A stretch of DNA of 64,000 nt, taken from CAVVIO01 sp963748095 (lineage in GTDB: Bacteria > Bacteroidota > Bacteroidia > Bacteroidales > UBA10428). Positions 1 to 10,139 of this stretch are shown here, piece by piece. The position numbers and the translations under genes were made by a program. Position 1 is the first letter of the stretch. Every line of letters starts with the position of its first letter. The stretch spans positions 1 to 64,000 of the forward strand of contig CAVVIO010000034.1 in NCBI GenBank assembly GCA_963748095.1, written 5' to 3'. The notes under the pieces are model-generated. The model made no database searches. It saw only the letters and a program-made list of their open reading frames with translations, and was not told the origin of the DNA.

Positions 1-2
1 AC

Positions 3-960
3 CGTGAAGATATTTACTCTATTTGGTTTAATAAAGCTTATTTTCAACAAAACAATTTTCAAAACCTGTTTGAACCGACAGATGTGGGTTCTCATTCATA
101 CATGCTGAAACCTACCAAGATAGCCATTGATAATTGGGAAACAGTATGGAGTAACCAGATTATTGCCAAAAATAATACAAATCCAAGTATGTCGAAAATG
201 ACGCAAGTCGGAACACCCGGAGACTATTCCCGGGGATTTAATGCATCATTTGTTTATTACAACAATGGTCAAGGTATTTCCAGGCTTGGTTGGGATAGAA
301 TGATGGACTTAAGAGCTCATGGTGATTTAAGGGGTTCCAGAGCAATTGTTGAAGGACTGGATACAATTGTAACGAAATATTCCATAGGCAAACAAGCTTT
401 TGATAATGATGCCAAATATGATATATACAGGGCTGCAAGTATTCATCTGTATTTAGCTGAAATATGGACTTATTGGGCACAACCTGACGTAAATGGTAAT
501 GTGAAAACTGCTACTATTAATGCAGTTGGTTTATTAAACAATGGAGCAACGCCTGCATATTACGGGACTTTAAATACCAGACTGCAAATGGGAGTCCGCG
601 GTCGTGCTCGGCCTTATTGTGACGAATGACGATATAATTAAAATTGATAATATTGTTTATACCCATGATCCATATACCAATAAAATAATTGGATATAAAA
701 ACTTCACAGGTAATCCGTTAGCCGGACAAAAATACTTTACAGAACAGATTCTGGATGAAAGAGCACGGGAACTTGCTTTTGAGGGGGAACGTTTCTACGA
801 CCTGATGCGCATAGCTGACAGGAGAAACGACCCGTCATTCCTGGCTAAAAAGGTATCTGCCAAATATCCTGCCGGACAAAGGGAACAGATTTATTCGCTG
901 TTACTGGATAAAAACAACTGGTATATCCATTATTTTGATGATACTCCTGCCAGTAACTAA
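3..960 (+). CDS. SusD/RagB-family nutrient-binding lipoprotein, 3' part, frameshifted
   Basis: C-terminal part of a SusD/RagB-family outer-membrane substrate-binding lipoprotein; the 5' end lies outside the window. The frame is open from base 3 and contains the family's surface helices (REDIYSIWFNKAYF) and the GVRGR segment. It then breaks near base 607 and continues in the next frame as VLGLIVTNDDIIKID, through the typical SusD tail ILDERARELAFEGERFYDL and RIADRR. Removing one C near 607 restores GVRGRVGLIV, which fits the family, so a single-base insertion is the likely cause. It may be a sequencing error or a recent inactivation. The substrate is unknown because the partner SusC would be upstream of the window. 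The family assignment is secure; the functional state is not. Confidence 0.85.
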
Positions 961-976
961 TAACTTTAATAAGATA

Positions 977-1009
977 CAAAAAAGCTCCTGAAATCCGGGA
1001 GCTTTTTTT
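977..1009 (+). terminator. Rho-independent terminator after the SusD-like gene
   Basis: AAAAGCTCC and GGGAGCTTTT arms around a short loop, followed by a T run, 17 bases after the stop codon at 960. It ends the SusD-like transcription unit. Confidence 0.75.
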
Positions 1010-1223
1010 GTATCTGTTAACTATCAGCTAATTAAAATAAACCCCGGGGTCGAATTCTTACAATAAGTTGATTTGTATGATTAAGGTTGTAAATCTACCT
1101 GAAACGAATTATTTTTATTCCCGAAAATTATAGCGGAGATGGAAGTAAAACATGAGTACCTCATATCTTTAGATTACATATTATTATATTTAAAATACAA
1201 TTGAACTGATAAGCTTTTTCCTG

Positions 1224-2405
1224 ATGCGAAATTCATTGATACTCCTGTTGTTACTGGTAATAAGGCCTTGCTATTCCTCTCCGGGTGATTCATTGTACAG
1301 CATTTACAATAAAAAAAATCCGGTGATTGAAGCCCGGTTCCATTACGGAAAGATCGTACGGAATTACGGCAACATGCCCGATCGCCGGGAAGCCGGCCTG
1401 TTTGAACTTTTCGTGGGCAAACAGACGAATGGTGAGAAAGACTGGCAGCAGATCTACGGCCTGCCGCAAACCGGGGTTTCCTTTTTCTACGGCGGACTTG
1501 GAAACAATGCCGTGCTGGGTTCTGTATTCGGCATTGTGCCCAACATCACCTTTGGCAGCGCCAGCAAAAAGAAGTGGAACGTGAAAGTAACCCTGGGGAT
1601 TGGTTTCGCCTATTTTAACAAACCCTATAATACTGTATCCAACGAGAAAAATGAAGTGATCGGTTCGTCCATTACCAACATGTCGATGGCAGAATTGTAT
1701 CTGCAGCGCAATCTCACTCCCCGCCTATCGCTTACCGGCGGTTTCCTGGCTATGCATTGCTCCAACGGCCACTACCAGGTACCCAACGTGGGAATGAACC
1801 TTCCGGCACTGAACATCGGCCTGAAATATTACCCCGAAACAAGAAACTACGATTTTCCCCGGCGGGAAGTGACTGTTCCCAAGGGAAAAATCCGGTTGAA
1901 CGTACGGTTCGGAATGGGTATTCACGAGTTTGCTGGCACCTTTGGCCCGGTGGGCGGACCCAAATATACCATCTACCATACATCGGTATACCTGTCGAAA
2001 CGGTACGGCAGGGTAAGCAATGTGTATGCAGGTTTTGAAGCCAAGTACTATACCGACTTTTACCAGTACATTGTTAAAAACGATTATTTCCCATCGCATC
2101 CGCACATGAATGCTACGGTACTGACCTATTTCATGGCACACGAACTGATGATTCACAAGCTGGGCTTCCTGCTTGAAGGAGGCCTCGAACTTTACAACCC
2201 TTTCTATAAAAAATACCACAGTGATGAAGCTAATAAGACCATTTTCGATTTCCTGGAAACCTATACCAGCTCGAAAATTGGACTGCAGTATTACCTGTTC
2301 GACCCGAAATACTGCAATGCCCCCAATGTTTTCCTTGGACTTTTCGTAAAGGCCAACTTTGGCCAGGCTGATTATGTAGGGACGAATATAGGTGTGAGTT
2401 TTTAG
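1224..2405 (+). CDS. PagL / acyloxyacyl-hydrolase-like outer membrane protein
   Basis: 393-residue exported protein with a clear signal peptide (MRNSLILLLLLVIRPCYSS). The centre carries AMHCSNGHYQVPNVGMN, with H178 and S180 in the H-x-S-N arrangement of the PagL lipid A 3-O-deacylase / acyloxyacyl hydrolase family. Alternating hydrophobic strands around it suggest an outer-membrane beta barrel. In Pseudomonas PagL the catalytic His and Ser are followed by a Glu 14 residues after the His; here that position is Asn, so catalysis on lipid A cannot be assumed. The protein is about twice the length of a PagL barrel. Codon use looks more GC-rich than that of its neighbours, hinting at a different history. 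No operon partner is visible, and the next gene is convergent. Family membership is likely; function is inferred. Confidence 0.6.
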   Translation: MRNSLILLLLLVIRPCYSSPGDSLYSIYNKKNPVIEARFHYGKIVRNYGNMPDRREAGLFELFVGKQTNGEKDWQQIYGLPQTGVSFFYGGLGNNAVLGSVFGIVPNITFGSASKKKWNVKVTLGIGFAYFNKPYNTVSNEKNEVIGSSITNMSMAELYLQRNLTPRLSLTGGFLAMHCSNGHYQVPNVGMNLPALNIGLKYYPETRNYDFPRREVTVPKGKIRLNVRFGMGIHEFAGTFGPVGGPKYTIYHTSVYLSKRYGRVSNVYAGFEAKYYTDFYQYIVKNDYFPSHPHMNATVLTYFMAHELMIHKLGFLLEGGLELYNPFYKKYHSDEANKTIFDFLETYTSSKIGLQYYLFDPKYCNAPNVFLGLFVKANFGQADYVGTNIGVSF

Positions 2406-2581
2406 GAGGAATTAATGAATATTTATATTACTGATAATGTATTTATTTGGCGCCCAAAAAATTCCAGGATTATAAAAGCAACAAAGAAATACAGGAAGAA
2501 TTAAATTTTTTGGAGAAATGCATTGCCAGATTATAACATTATAATGATTGCAATTCACCGGTTCTCAAAACACATCTTTGG

Positions 2582-5500
2582 CTACTGTGTATATTTCTGT
2601 ACTAACTGAATTAACTTGTTTCTGTTAATCGGCTTAGTGATGTAGTCATTACAACCTGCTTCAATTGCCTTTTCTTTATCTCCGGACATTGCATAAGCTG
2701 TTTGTGCAATGATCGGTACGGTTTTGTTAAATTGTCTGATCTGCCGTGCAGAATCATAACCATTCAATTCAGGCATTTTAATATCCATTAGTATTAACGA
2801 TACAGTCGGATTTTCCTTCATCAGCCTTATCGCATCTTTACCATTTATAGCACGCAACAGGTTTACTTTTATTTTTTTAAATATATTCTCAATAAATAAA
2901 TAACTATATTCATCATCTTCAGCGACCAATATGGTAAGTCCTTTTTTCAAAATAATGTCCGGTTCATCACTTTCAACTATGTTTGTTGCTTCCTTGTTAA
3001 CAGGTTCAAAAGGGAGTGAGAAATAGAAGGTACTGCCTTTCCCGGTTTCAGACACTACCCAAATCTTACCCCCCATTAGGTCAACTATTTTTTTACAGAT
3101 AGTAAGTCCTATGCCCGCACCCCTGTAAAGTACATCCTGGTTATTCTCGATCTTGTAAAAAGAATCAAAAATTTTGTCAAACTCTGATTTATCAATACCT
3201 ATTCCCGTATCGGATACAAAAAACCGAACAGATTTTTCAAGTACTTCATAACCGAATTTAATATGACCTGAGTTAGTGAATTTTAAAGCATTGTTTAGCA
3301 AATTAGTGAATACCTGATGAAATCTTACTTTATTGTAATAAAGTTCCACCATAGAGCCATTTTCAGCCTTATTTACATATTCTATATCAATTTGCTTATC
3401 ATTCTTGAGCTTATAATGATCTTCAATTTCATTCAACAGATCATCTAAATTGAATTTCTCATCTGAAAATAAAACTTGGTTTGCTTCCAATAATGAAATG
3501 TCCATTATTTCATCAATCATGTAAAGAAGTGAATCTGTACTGTCATTTATATTTTTTACAAAAAGTGATCTTTCTTCCTTACTCAATTTTTCATTGGCTA
3601 AAAGACTGGAAAAACCACAGACTACATTCAACGGAGTTCGGATTTCATGACTGATATTTCTCAAAAAGGCAGTTTTTAACCTGTCTGATTCTTCGGCTTT
3701 GTTTTTTGCTTTCAATAATTCTTTAGTCCTTTCATCTACAAGCTGTTCAAGATAATTCCTGTATTTCTTCAGTTCAGTATTTTGTTCGGTGATTTTTTTC
3801 TGCTTTTCTTCAAGTAAAGTATTCTTCTCTGTTATTTCAAGTGTGCGTTCATTCACCTTTTTCTCCAGCATACCTTTTTCTCTGAGATATTTGTATTCAC
3901 GTCTCTTAATAATAATTGTGACTGTGATACCCAGTAAAAGAAAAACCAGAATATAAAACCACCACTGCTTCCACACAGGTGTTTTTATGATGATATTAAT
4001 AGTTAAAGGTGATTTTGTTATAACACCATCTCCGGAAGAAGCCCATAAAAAAAATGTATATTTCCCATCATTCAAATGTGGATAAGTTACACTGGTAGTT
4101 TTGGTTTTTTCCGGTAACCGGTCATAGCCTATCAACTGATACTGATAGGTAACAAGAGCAGGTTCCTTTAAATTAATACCCAGGAAATCAATTTTAATTT
4201 TATATCTGCCGGGAGGAAGTACCAATTTATTCTTTAAATCAATTTTATCGTCATTTACTTTAAATGAAGTAATATTTAATATCGGAGCTGATAATGCCTG
4301 ATTCTCCTGAACCGGATCATAAATCCACAGTCCTTCGTCAGATCCAAACAATATCCTGTTCTCATTATCTTTAAAAACAGCATTTTTACTGAATTCACAA
4401 CTATTGGTAATACCCACATACTGACTTAAAGGTTTAACAAAAAAACCGGTTGTCCTGATTTTGCTTAATCCTCCACGGTGACCGACCCATATATTTTTAT
4501 TGTCTGCTAAAAGCGAATAACAATAATCGGAAAAGAGACCTTCCTTTGATGTAATGTTTATAATAGAATCCGGTTTTATACGAAAGATACCACCCCCGTA
4601 TGATCCGACCCAGATAGTTGAGTCATTATCTTCAGAAATGGGACCCAATGTAAGAACACCTTTTTCTGATGGTATTATAAATTTTCCGACTTTGCCGTTC
4701 CGGATGAATGTCAAGGCGTTACTAAGTGTTGAAATCCATATTACTCCTTTCGAATCAATAAATAAATGATTTACATAATTATGCGGCAACCCTCCCTTTT
4801 CAATCGTATACCACTGAATTTTATTGGAAGCCAAATTTATATTGCACACTCCTTTTTTGGTGCCGATCCAAATCTGGTCATTTCTTCCGGCAATGGCAGT
4901 TATGGAATTCTCAAGTTTGCCTTCTCCAATCTTGTAAGAATGAATTTTTTCTTTATCAACCACCATTCGGTATACCCCGTTTTTGTCAGTTCCAATCCAA
5001 AGTTCTTTGTCATTATTAGAATAAAGTGCTGTAATTTTATCGGTGGGCAAACCGTAATCGGAAGAATAGAAATGAAGAACTTTCCCGTCTGATTGATTAA
5101 TCTTTAACAACCCTTTTTCCGTTCCAAGCCACGTATGGTTACCGTGGGCAAAAATTGAATAAATAGCAGTGCCGTAGCGAGCTTTATCAAATGAATAAAA
5201 TGAAAAAGCCTTCCTTGTTATCTGCGTAAGTCCTGTCCCGTAATTTCCGCTCCAAATGTTTCCTTCCCTGTCTTCGTAAGCTGTTTTTACGTTATTTGTT
5301 GAAAAACCAGTTGCTTTATTAAAGCAGGTTGCTTCATTAAATTGACCTGAAGGGGAATACACCAGTTTGATTAGCCCGTTCCCAAAAGTGCTGATCCATA
5401 TATTTGATTTGCTGTCTTCAAATATGCTTTGTGTACCGCTAAAATCAAGATTTAACCCTGTACCAACCCGCAATACTTTAAATCCTTTACCTTCCGGCAT

Positions 5501-6217
5501 AATTTGAAATATGCCTTTACTATCCGTTGCAACATAATACCCGGAACCGTTCCTCATTCTGATGATATCCTGAATTCTACATTCCGGTATTTCATTGATA
5601 TGCCGGATTACTTCAATTACACCAGATCCTTGTAAACTGCAATAAATTAAACCATTTACCGATCCAACAAGAATTTCTTTATCCGTTATAAATTTGAAAG
5701 TTAGAACCGTTATTTGATTTTTCACTAATGTATTTTGAGAATCATCTGCCTTCCGATTCAGTTTCACAAGGCCATTAGTATAAGTACCTGCCCAAATATC
5801 ACCGTTAGGGCTTTTTTCAATATCTGTAATAGCTGACTTCTGATTAAATATACTGACCGGATCAAATGCTTTTCCATTGTAATGTGATACCCTGCCATTC
5901 ATATGACCAAACCACAGATCGCTTCCATTTTTAAAACTACACGTTATAAAATTGTCAGCCAGTGAATCATTGGTTGTAAAAGTTTTAAAGTTAAATCCAT
6001 TATATCTGGATAATCCGTTGCCAGTCCCTATCCATAAATATCCGCTATTGTCCTGAATTATCGTATAAACATAAGGTTGTGCAAATGCGTCAGGATATTC
6101 GCGTAAATTATATTGCTGTGAATGCGCAGAAAGGGGCGTACTTAGCAAAAGAACACATACGAACCTTTTAAGATTTCTAAAGGACAACAAGTCAATTGTT
6201 ATTAATCGCTTTAACAT
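2582..6217 (-). CDS. Two-component-propeller hybrid sensor kinase with receiver domain
   Basis: 1211-residue one-protein sensor of the Bacteroidota hybrid type. In order: signal/anchor region (1-30), repeated propeller blades of the Reg_prop type with IWIGT/LWIGT motifs (about 40-640), a Y_Y_Y-like Ig domain (about 650-735), one membrane helix near 752-771, a coiled coil, HisKA with ISHEIRTPLN (H857), HATPase with N and G boxes (NNALKFTNSG, DTGIGI, GAGIGL), and a C-terminal receiver with LILMDIKMPELNG (D1145). Unlike the classical PUL hybrids it lacks an AraC DNA-binding domain, so output must pass by phosphotransfer or protein contact. Its ATG overlaps the stop of the upstream gene (TAATG), so it is translationally coupled to an exported protein and lies in an operon with PorP/SprF and SprB-like genes. 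Confidence 0.9.
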   Translation of the reverse strand: MLKRLITIDLLSFRNLKRFVCVLLLSTPLSAHSQQYNLREYPDAFAQPYVYTIIQDNSGYLWIGTGNGLSRYNGFNFKTFTTNDSLADNFITCSFKNGSDLWFGHMNGRVSHYNGKAFDPVSIFNQKSAITDIEKSPNGDIWAGTYTNGLVKLNRKADDSQNTLVKNQITVLTFKFITDKEILVGSVNGLIYCSLQGSGVIEVIRHINEIPECRIQDIIRMRNGSGYYVATDSKGIFQIMPEGKGFKVLRVGTGLNLDFSGTQSIFEDSKSNIWISTFGNGLIKLVYSPSGQFNEATCFNKATGFSTNNVKTAYEDREGNIWSGNYGTGLTQITRKAFSFYSFDKARYGTAIYSIFAHGNHTWLGTEKGLLKINQSDGKVLHFYSSDYGLPTDKITALYSNNDKELWIGTDKNGVYRMVVDKEKIHSYKIGEGKLENSITAIAGRNDQIWIGTKKGVCNINLASNKIQWYTIEKGGLPHNYVNHLFIDSKGVIWISTLSNALTFIRNGKVGKFIIPSEKGVLTLGPISEDNDSTIWVGSYGGGIFRIKPDSIINITSKEGLFSDYCYSLLADNKNIWVGHRGGLSKIRTTGFFVKPLSQYVGITNSCEFSKNAVFKDNENRILFGSDEGLWIYDPVQENQALSAPILNITSFKVNDDKIDLKNKLVLPPGRYKIKIDFLGINLKEPALVTYQYQLIGYDRLPEKTKTTSVTYPHLNDGKYTFFLWASSGDGVITKSPLTINIIIKTPVWKQWWFYILVFLLLGITVTIIIKRREYKYLREKGMLEKKVNERTLEITEKNTLLEEKQKKITEQNTELKKYRNYLEQLVDERTKELLKAKNKAEESDRLKTAFLRNISHEIRTPLNVVCGFSSLLANEKLSKEERSLFVKNINDSTDSLLYMIDEIMDISLLEANQVLFSDEKFNLDDLLNEIEDHYKLKNDKQIDIEYVNKAENGSMVELYYNKVRFHQVFTNLLNNALKFTNSGHIKFGYEVLEKSVRFFVSDTGIGIDKSEFDKIFDSFYKIENNQDVLYRGAGIGLTICKKIVDLMGGKIWVVSETGKGSTFYFSLPFEPVNKEATNIVESDEPDIILKKGLTILVAEDDEYSYLFIENIFKKIKVNLLRAINGKDAIRLMKENPTVSLILMDIKMPELNGYDSARQIRQFNKTVPIIAQTAYAMSGDKEKAIEAGCNDYITKPINRNKLIQLVQKYTQ

Positions 6218-7188
6218 TATTGAACTGCTTTCATTCGTATTTTTGGAGTATATACGGGGATGCCACCAATTGGGACGACGAAAAATGGTAATGACAGCCC
6301 ATATTGATTTCTGACCACGACAACTACGTTATTATTTAATATTTTCATGGATTGATTTTTTATAAATTGGATCTCAATACTTGAATTCCGCTCTTCTTCA
6401 ACGATAGGAAACTTTCTTTTAATCCAATTATCTTCTCCTGAAATGTCACATAGAATTCCATTTTTTGCCGCTGAAATTATTTTTATTGTCCCATCATCGT
6501 CCCAATCAAAATTTGAAACTTCGATAGAAATGGTTTTATCATCCACGTAAGGATATATCTGACAAACCTGATTTTGATTATTTGGCAACCTGAAATGGTA
6601 CTTATAGGTAAAGATATTACCACCCTCAACAGCTATATTTTCATCTTGACTGGTACTTAAAAAATACCTGTAGAGATTTCCATCATCGCCGGATACACCT
6701 TGTGCAATTATTTTAAAAACACGTCCGTCAAATTTCTCAACAAATTCTCCTTCATAAGGATTAACAGGGCCGAATGTATAATATTTTTTGTCGTATTTCG
6801 GGTCGGACCCAAAAGTTTTTGATGATAACAATATTCCGCTTTTATAATTTTCAACCGATGCAATTACCTGCGTATCTTTTTCGGACCAGCAACCGTATCC
6901 GCCATATACCGAAAACTTTGTGACGGTATTAAATTCACCTTTCGGTTCATCCAGTTCACCTCCTGTATCCGGATCATAAACCCGAATGTAAATGGGATTA
7001 GTTTGTGATGCAGGAACAATGAAATAGAATACCTGGTAAAAATCGTCATCACCCCATGATGATTTGGAGTCGGCACCGAAAGTTACCAAATAAGGAATAT
7101 TTTCATCAGATGCTGGAGCAGACTGTGAAAAGAGATTTACACTGCTAATCAGGATAATTAATATTAATAATAAAAATTTTTGCATCAA
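6217..7188 (-). CDS. Exported protein of unknown function coupled to hybrid kinase
   Basis: 323 residues with an N-terminal signal peptide (MQKFLLLILIILISSVNLFSQ) and predicted beta-rich body; no membrane helix after the signal. I do not recognise a named domain. The sequence includes FYQVFYFIVPASQTNPIYIR and a RVYDPDTGGELDEP stretch, reminiscent of extracellular beta-sandwich modules. Its stop codon overlaps the start of the hybrid sensor kinase and its start lies 5 bases after the PD40/OmpA gene, so it belongs to the same operon. The position suggests a periplasmic or surface accessory, perhaps a ligand or input protein for the kinase propeller, but that is inference from location only. Confidence 0.7.
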   Translation of the reverse strand: MMQKFLLLILIILISSVNLFSQSAPASDENIPYLVTFGADSKSSWGDDDFYQVFYFIVPASQTNPIYIRVYDPDTGGELDEPKGEFNTVTKFSVYGGYGCWSEKDTQVIASVENYKSGILLSSKTFGSDPKYDKKYYTFGPVNPYEGEFVEKFDGRVFKIIAQGVSGDDGNLYRYFLSTSQDENIAVEGGNIFTYKYHFRLPNNQNQVCQIYPYVDDKTISIEVSNFDWDDDGTIKIISAAKNGILCDISGEDNWIKRKFPIVEEERNSSIEIQFIKNQSMKILNNNVVVVVRNQYGLSLPFFVVPIGGIPVYTPKIRMKAVQ

Positions 7189-7193
7189 TAATT

Positions 7194-9170
7194 TTAATGC
7201 GTGTTATTCCTAAAAATAAATTCTACCCTACCATTCGTATTCCTGCCATCTCTTTTGTTTTCAGAAACAACAGGACGTGATTCGCCATACCCTTTGCAAT
7301 GTAGGGTTTTGGATGTAATTCCGTTTTCAGAAAAATATGTATACAAATTACGGGCCCATTTTTCTGATATTTCAAGGTTTTTACCGGGAAATCCTTTATC
7401 ACCCGTATGTACAGCGATTTCAAGTTTAATATCAGGTATTTGTTTTAAGGTCTTCACAATTTCGACTAATACCGGATAAGATACAGGTTCAATTTCCGAA
7501 TCGCCAAATTCAATTTCACATTCCTTAATTGAATACAGGTTTTTAACAATTATATTCTTCTGTAATTCTGAAAGATCATCCAGTAAATATAGCTTTATCT
7601 TCAACAAGTTTAATTTTTTCACTTCACCACTGTCTCCTTTTACAGATATTAATTCGCAGGGTTGCAAATCCGGTTTTTTTTGATTTTCAATAGTATAAAA
7701 TTCATTTGGATCATCTATTTCTTTTGCTGTTTGTACAGCCAATTCCTGGTAATCATCAAAGATTTTTATTTTTTTGTAGACACAGACTTTGGAAGTATTA
7801 CCAAGACTATCTGTTTCTCCCAACAGGCCCAATTGAACGGTATACTCACCTTTTTTATTAAAAATTTTATTAATTGAAGGACCTCTGGTTTTAAATCCTT
7901 CGCCAAAATCCCATAAATAGTCTGTAATCCTGAAACCCGGAAGATTTGTTTTTAACCCGTTAAATGATATCACTTTATCTACAATACCGGCATCGGGCGA
8001 GTTAATATAAACTTGTTTTGCCTCTTTGAGTTCTAACTTGTAGGAAGCCCGGCCAGATATTGAGTCATTCATCAAACTATCACGGATAATTAACTTAACC
8101 TCATATTTACCGGGGCCCGGAAAACAATAATTTACCTGTAATCCGTACTTTTTAATACCATTCCCAAAATCCCATTCATATTTTACCGGGAAGGTATCGT
8201 TTTTATGGTAAAATTCATCATAAAATAAATAGCAATACTTATTTTCCACCATGCTGTCACAAACCGGAAATTGAACCGGGTTTACAGTAAAGTGGAAAAT
8301 ATCATCCGTCTTTCGTCTGTTTGATGAAAAATAACCGTCCTCAAAATCCGCATTGGTGACAAATCCAAAATCATCATAAGGAGAGTTAATTTCGGCATCA
8401 AGATGGACAGGATTTATCCATGTCCCATTAAATTCCTGGCTGTAATATATATCTTTCCCTCCGAAACCTTCATGACCATCGGATGCAAAAAAGAGCTTCC
8501 CGGATTTATCGGTAAAAGGATACGATTCATTTTTGGGTGTATTTATAACAGGCCCCAGATTTACCGGTTTATCCCAGCCATTATTGTTCTTTTCACAGTA
8601 ATAAAGATCGGCTCCCCCGTATCCGCCGGGCATATCGGAAGCAAAATACAATCTTTTCCCATCAGGTGTCAATGCAGGTGTTACAAAGGAATACAAAGGA
8701 TTATTATAAGGAAAAGCCCGTATATTGGTCCATTTTCCATTAATTAACGCTGCAGTATAAATCCCAAGCTTGTTTGTAGTATCGGAAATATCTTTGATCT
8801 GCTCCTTAATGTTGTTATTCCTGCAATAGTAAATTGTGTCACCGGTTTCATTAAATGTTACTGGCCCGTCATTATAATCGGTAGTTAATTCCTTTGCCAG
8901 TAAACGAATATCTGTCCAATTACCACTATCTTTTTTGTCGACAAAGAAGATATTGAAAAGTTTTTTTTGTGCATTCTTATAAGTAATCGGAGAGTTATTT
9001 TTCAGGTTTGAACAGAATACTATCCCGTTTTTATAATAAACAGGTGAAAATTCATCGTTTGTTACTGAACTGAAAGAAGTCCGGTTAACCCGGTAACTTT
9101 TTGTTTGTGCAAATAAGTTAATGTGTATCATTACTGCAATCCCCAACAATATGTACCTGGTGTTTTTCAA
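7194..9170 (-). CDS. PD40 / PKD / OmpA-family envelope protein
   Basis: 658 residues. After a signal peptide (MKNTRYILLGIAVMIHINLFA) come WD40-like PD40 blades (about 40-290; motifs such as PALTPDGKRLYFASD and GGYGGADLYY), two PKD-like domains (about 310-475; YEWDFGNG and YLWDFGEG), and a C-terminal OmpA peptidoglycan-binding domain (about 545-655; KWARNLYTYFSENGI, CKGYGESRPV). The usual NRRVEF end is NGRVEF here, a small deviation. Proteins of this architecture commonly stand beside PorP/SprF genes in T9SS and gliding loci and are thought to tie surface machinery to the cell wall. It follows PorP/SprF by 49 bases and precedes the unknown exported gene by 5. Confidence 0.9.
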   Translation of the reverse strand: MKNTRYILLGIAVMIHINLFAQTKSYRVNRTSFSSVTNDEFSPVYYKNGIVFCSNLKNNSPITYKNAQKKLFNIFFVDKKDSGNWTDIRLLAKELTTDYNDGPVTFNETGDTIYYCRNNNIKEQIKDISDTTNKLGIYTAALINGKWTNIRAFPYNNPLYSFVTPALTPDGKRLYFASDMPGGYGGADLYYCEKNNNGWDKPVNLGPVINTPKNESYPFTDKSGKLFFASDGHEGFGGKDIYYSQEFNGTWINPVHLDAEINSPYDDFGFVTNADFEDGYFSSNRRKTDDIFHFTVNPVQFPVCDSMVENKYCYLFYDEFYHKNDTFPVKYEWDFGNGIKKYGLQVNYCFPGPGKYEVKLIIRDSLMNDSISGRASYKLELKEAKQVYINSPDAGIVDKVISFNGLKTNLPGFRITDYLWDFGEGFKTRGPSINKIFNKKGEYTVQLGLLGETDSLGNTSKVCVYKKIKIFDDYQELAVQTAKEIDDPNEFYTIENQKKPDLQPCELISVKGDSGEVKKLNLLKIKLYLLDDLSELQKNIIVKNLYSIKECEIEFGDSEIEPVSYPVLVEIVKTLKQIPDIKLEIAVHTGDKGFPGKNLEISEKWARNLYTYFSENGITSKTLHCKGYGESRPVVSENKRDGRNTNGRVEFIFRNNTH

Positions 9171-9219
9171 TTTAAATAATTTTATCCAAATTCTTTAGGT
9201 TCTGAACCTTAAACAGTAA

Positions 9220-10138
9220 TTAAAATTGTCTGGGTCCTACGACTTCAGTTTTATATTTAAAAACATAATTAAGCATGATCTCGTGCGCATTGTATTTATA
9301 AAGTGCATCGTTCCCAATCATAAAATCATAAGAATAGGCAATTCTGAGTTGATTGTTTATCTGACACTGGAGCATTCCCACCAGAACATTTTTACTTCGA
9401 TAGGAAGCTCCCAGCCAAATTCTGTTTCTTAAAATCAGTTGAGAGTTTATATCGAACTGTATGCCATCTCCATTATGGTATTTAACTAATAGCGAAGGAA
9501 AAAACTGAATATCCGGATTAATTTCAAAATTATACCCGGCATTGTAAAAATAATTATATTCTTTGAAATCATTTCTTATAATATATTTATCTTTTGCAGC
9601 ATCATACTCATGACTCAGAAATAATGGCATGCGATATTCCCATAAAATATTTTTTGGTTGAATAATAAATTCCGATGCTGAAATCAGGCATCACACCTGT
9701 GGAAGAATTGTCGGCTAACAATGCATCATCCACATCCTGGGCAGCCAGTTTATTCCATGCTGTATTGCAATAGATGAATCCAAAACCTAATCCAAAAGCC
9801 AGTTTGCCATATCCTAAATCCATCCTGTAAGCATAATTTCCTACAAAACTGGTTTCCTTACTAATCCCGATATTATCATTCATCATAAAAAAACCTAGGC
9901 CCATCCGTTCATTATTGAGGGGGGCGTGGATTGACAGGGCTGTGGTATTTGGAGAACCTTCAATGCCCACCCAGGAATTACGGTAAAAAACCATTATACT
10001 TAAAGCTTCCTCACTGCCCGCATAAGCGGGATTAATAGCAAGGGCATTATATACATAATGGTCTGACATGGTATATAATTGTCCATTAAGATAAAGTGGA
10101 AAAAAAAGAATCCATATAAATGAAATTAGTCGCCGCAT
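9220..10138 (-). CDS. PorP/SprF-family type IX secretion membrane protein (frameshifted)
   Basis: About 306 residues when read through one frameshift. The N-terminal part has a signal peptide followed by the family start DHYVYNALAINPAYAGS, and FYRNSWVGIEGSPNTTALS. The frame breaks at about 9631: dropping one base gives YFMGISMPLFLSHEY, the normal PorP/SprF continuation, and the C-terminal half then reads normally to a beta-barrel-like end. PorP/SprF proteins are outer-membrane partners needed for secretion or anchoring of T9SS type B substrates. Here the gene follows the SprB-like substrate gene by one base, the arrangement seen for sprB-sprF in Flavobacterium. Whether the break is a real mutation or a sequence error cannot be decided here. 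Confidence 0.85.
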
Positions 10139-10139
10139 G

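Noticed and set aside
1725..2219. Long minus-strand frame inside the PagL-like gene
   Set aside because: Antisense shadow; the plus-strand protein has a signal peptide and family motif.
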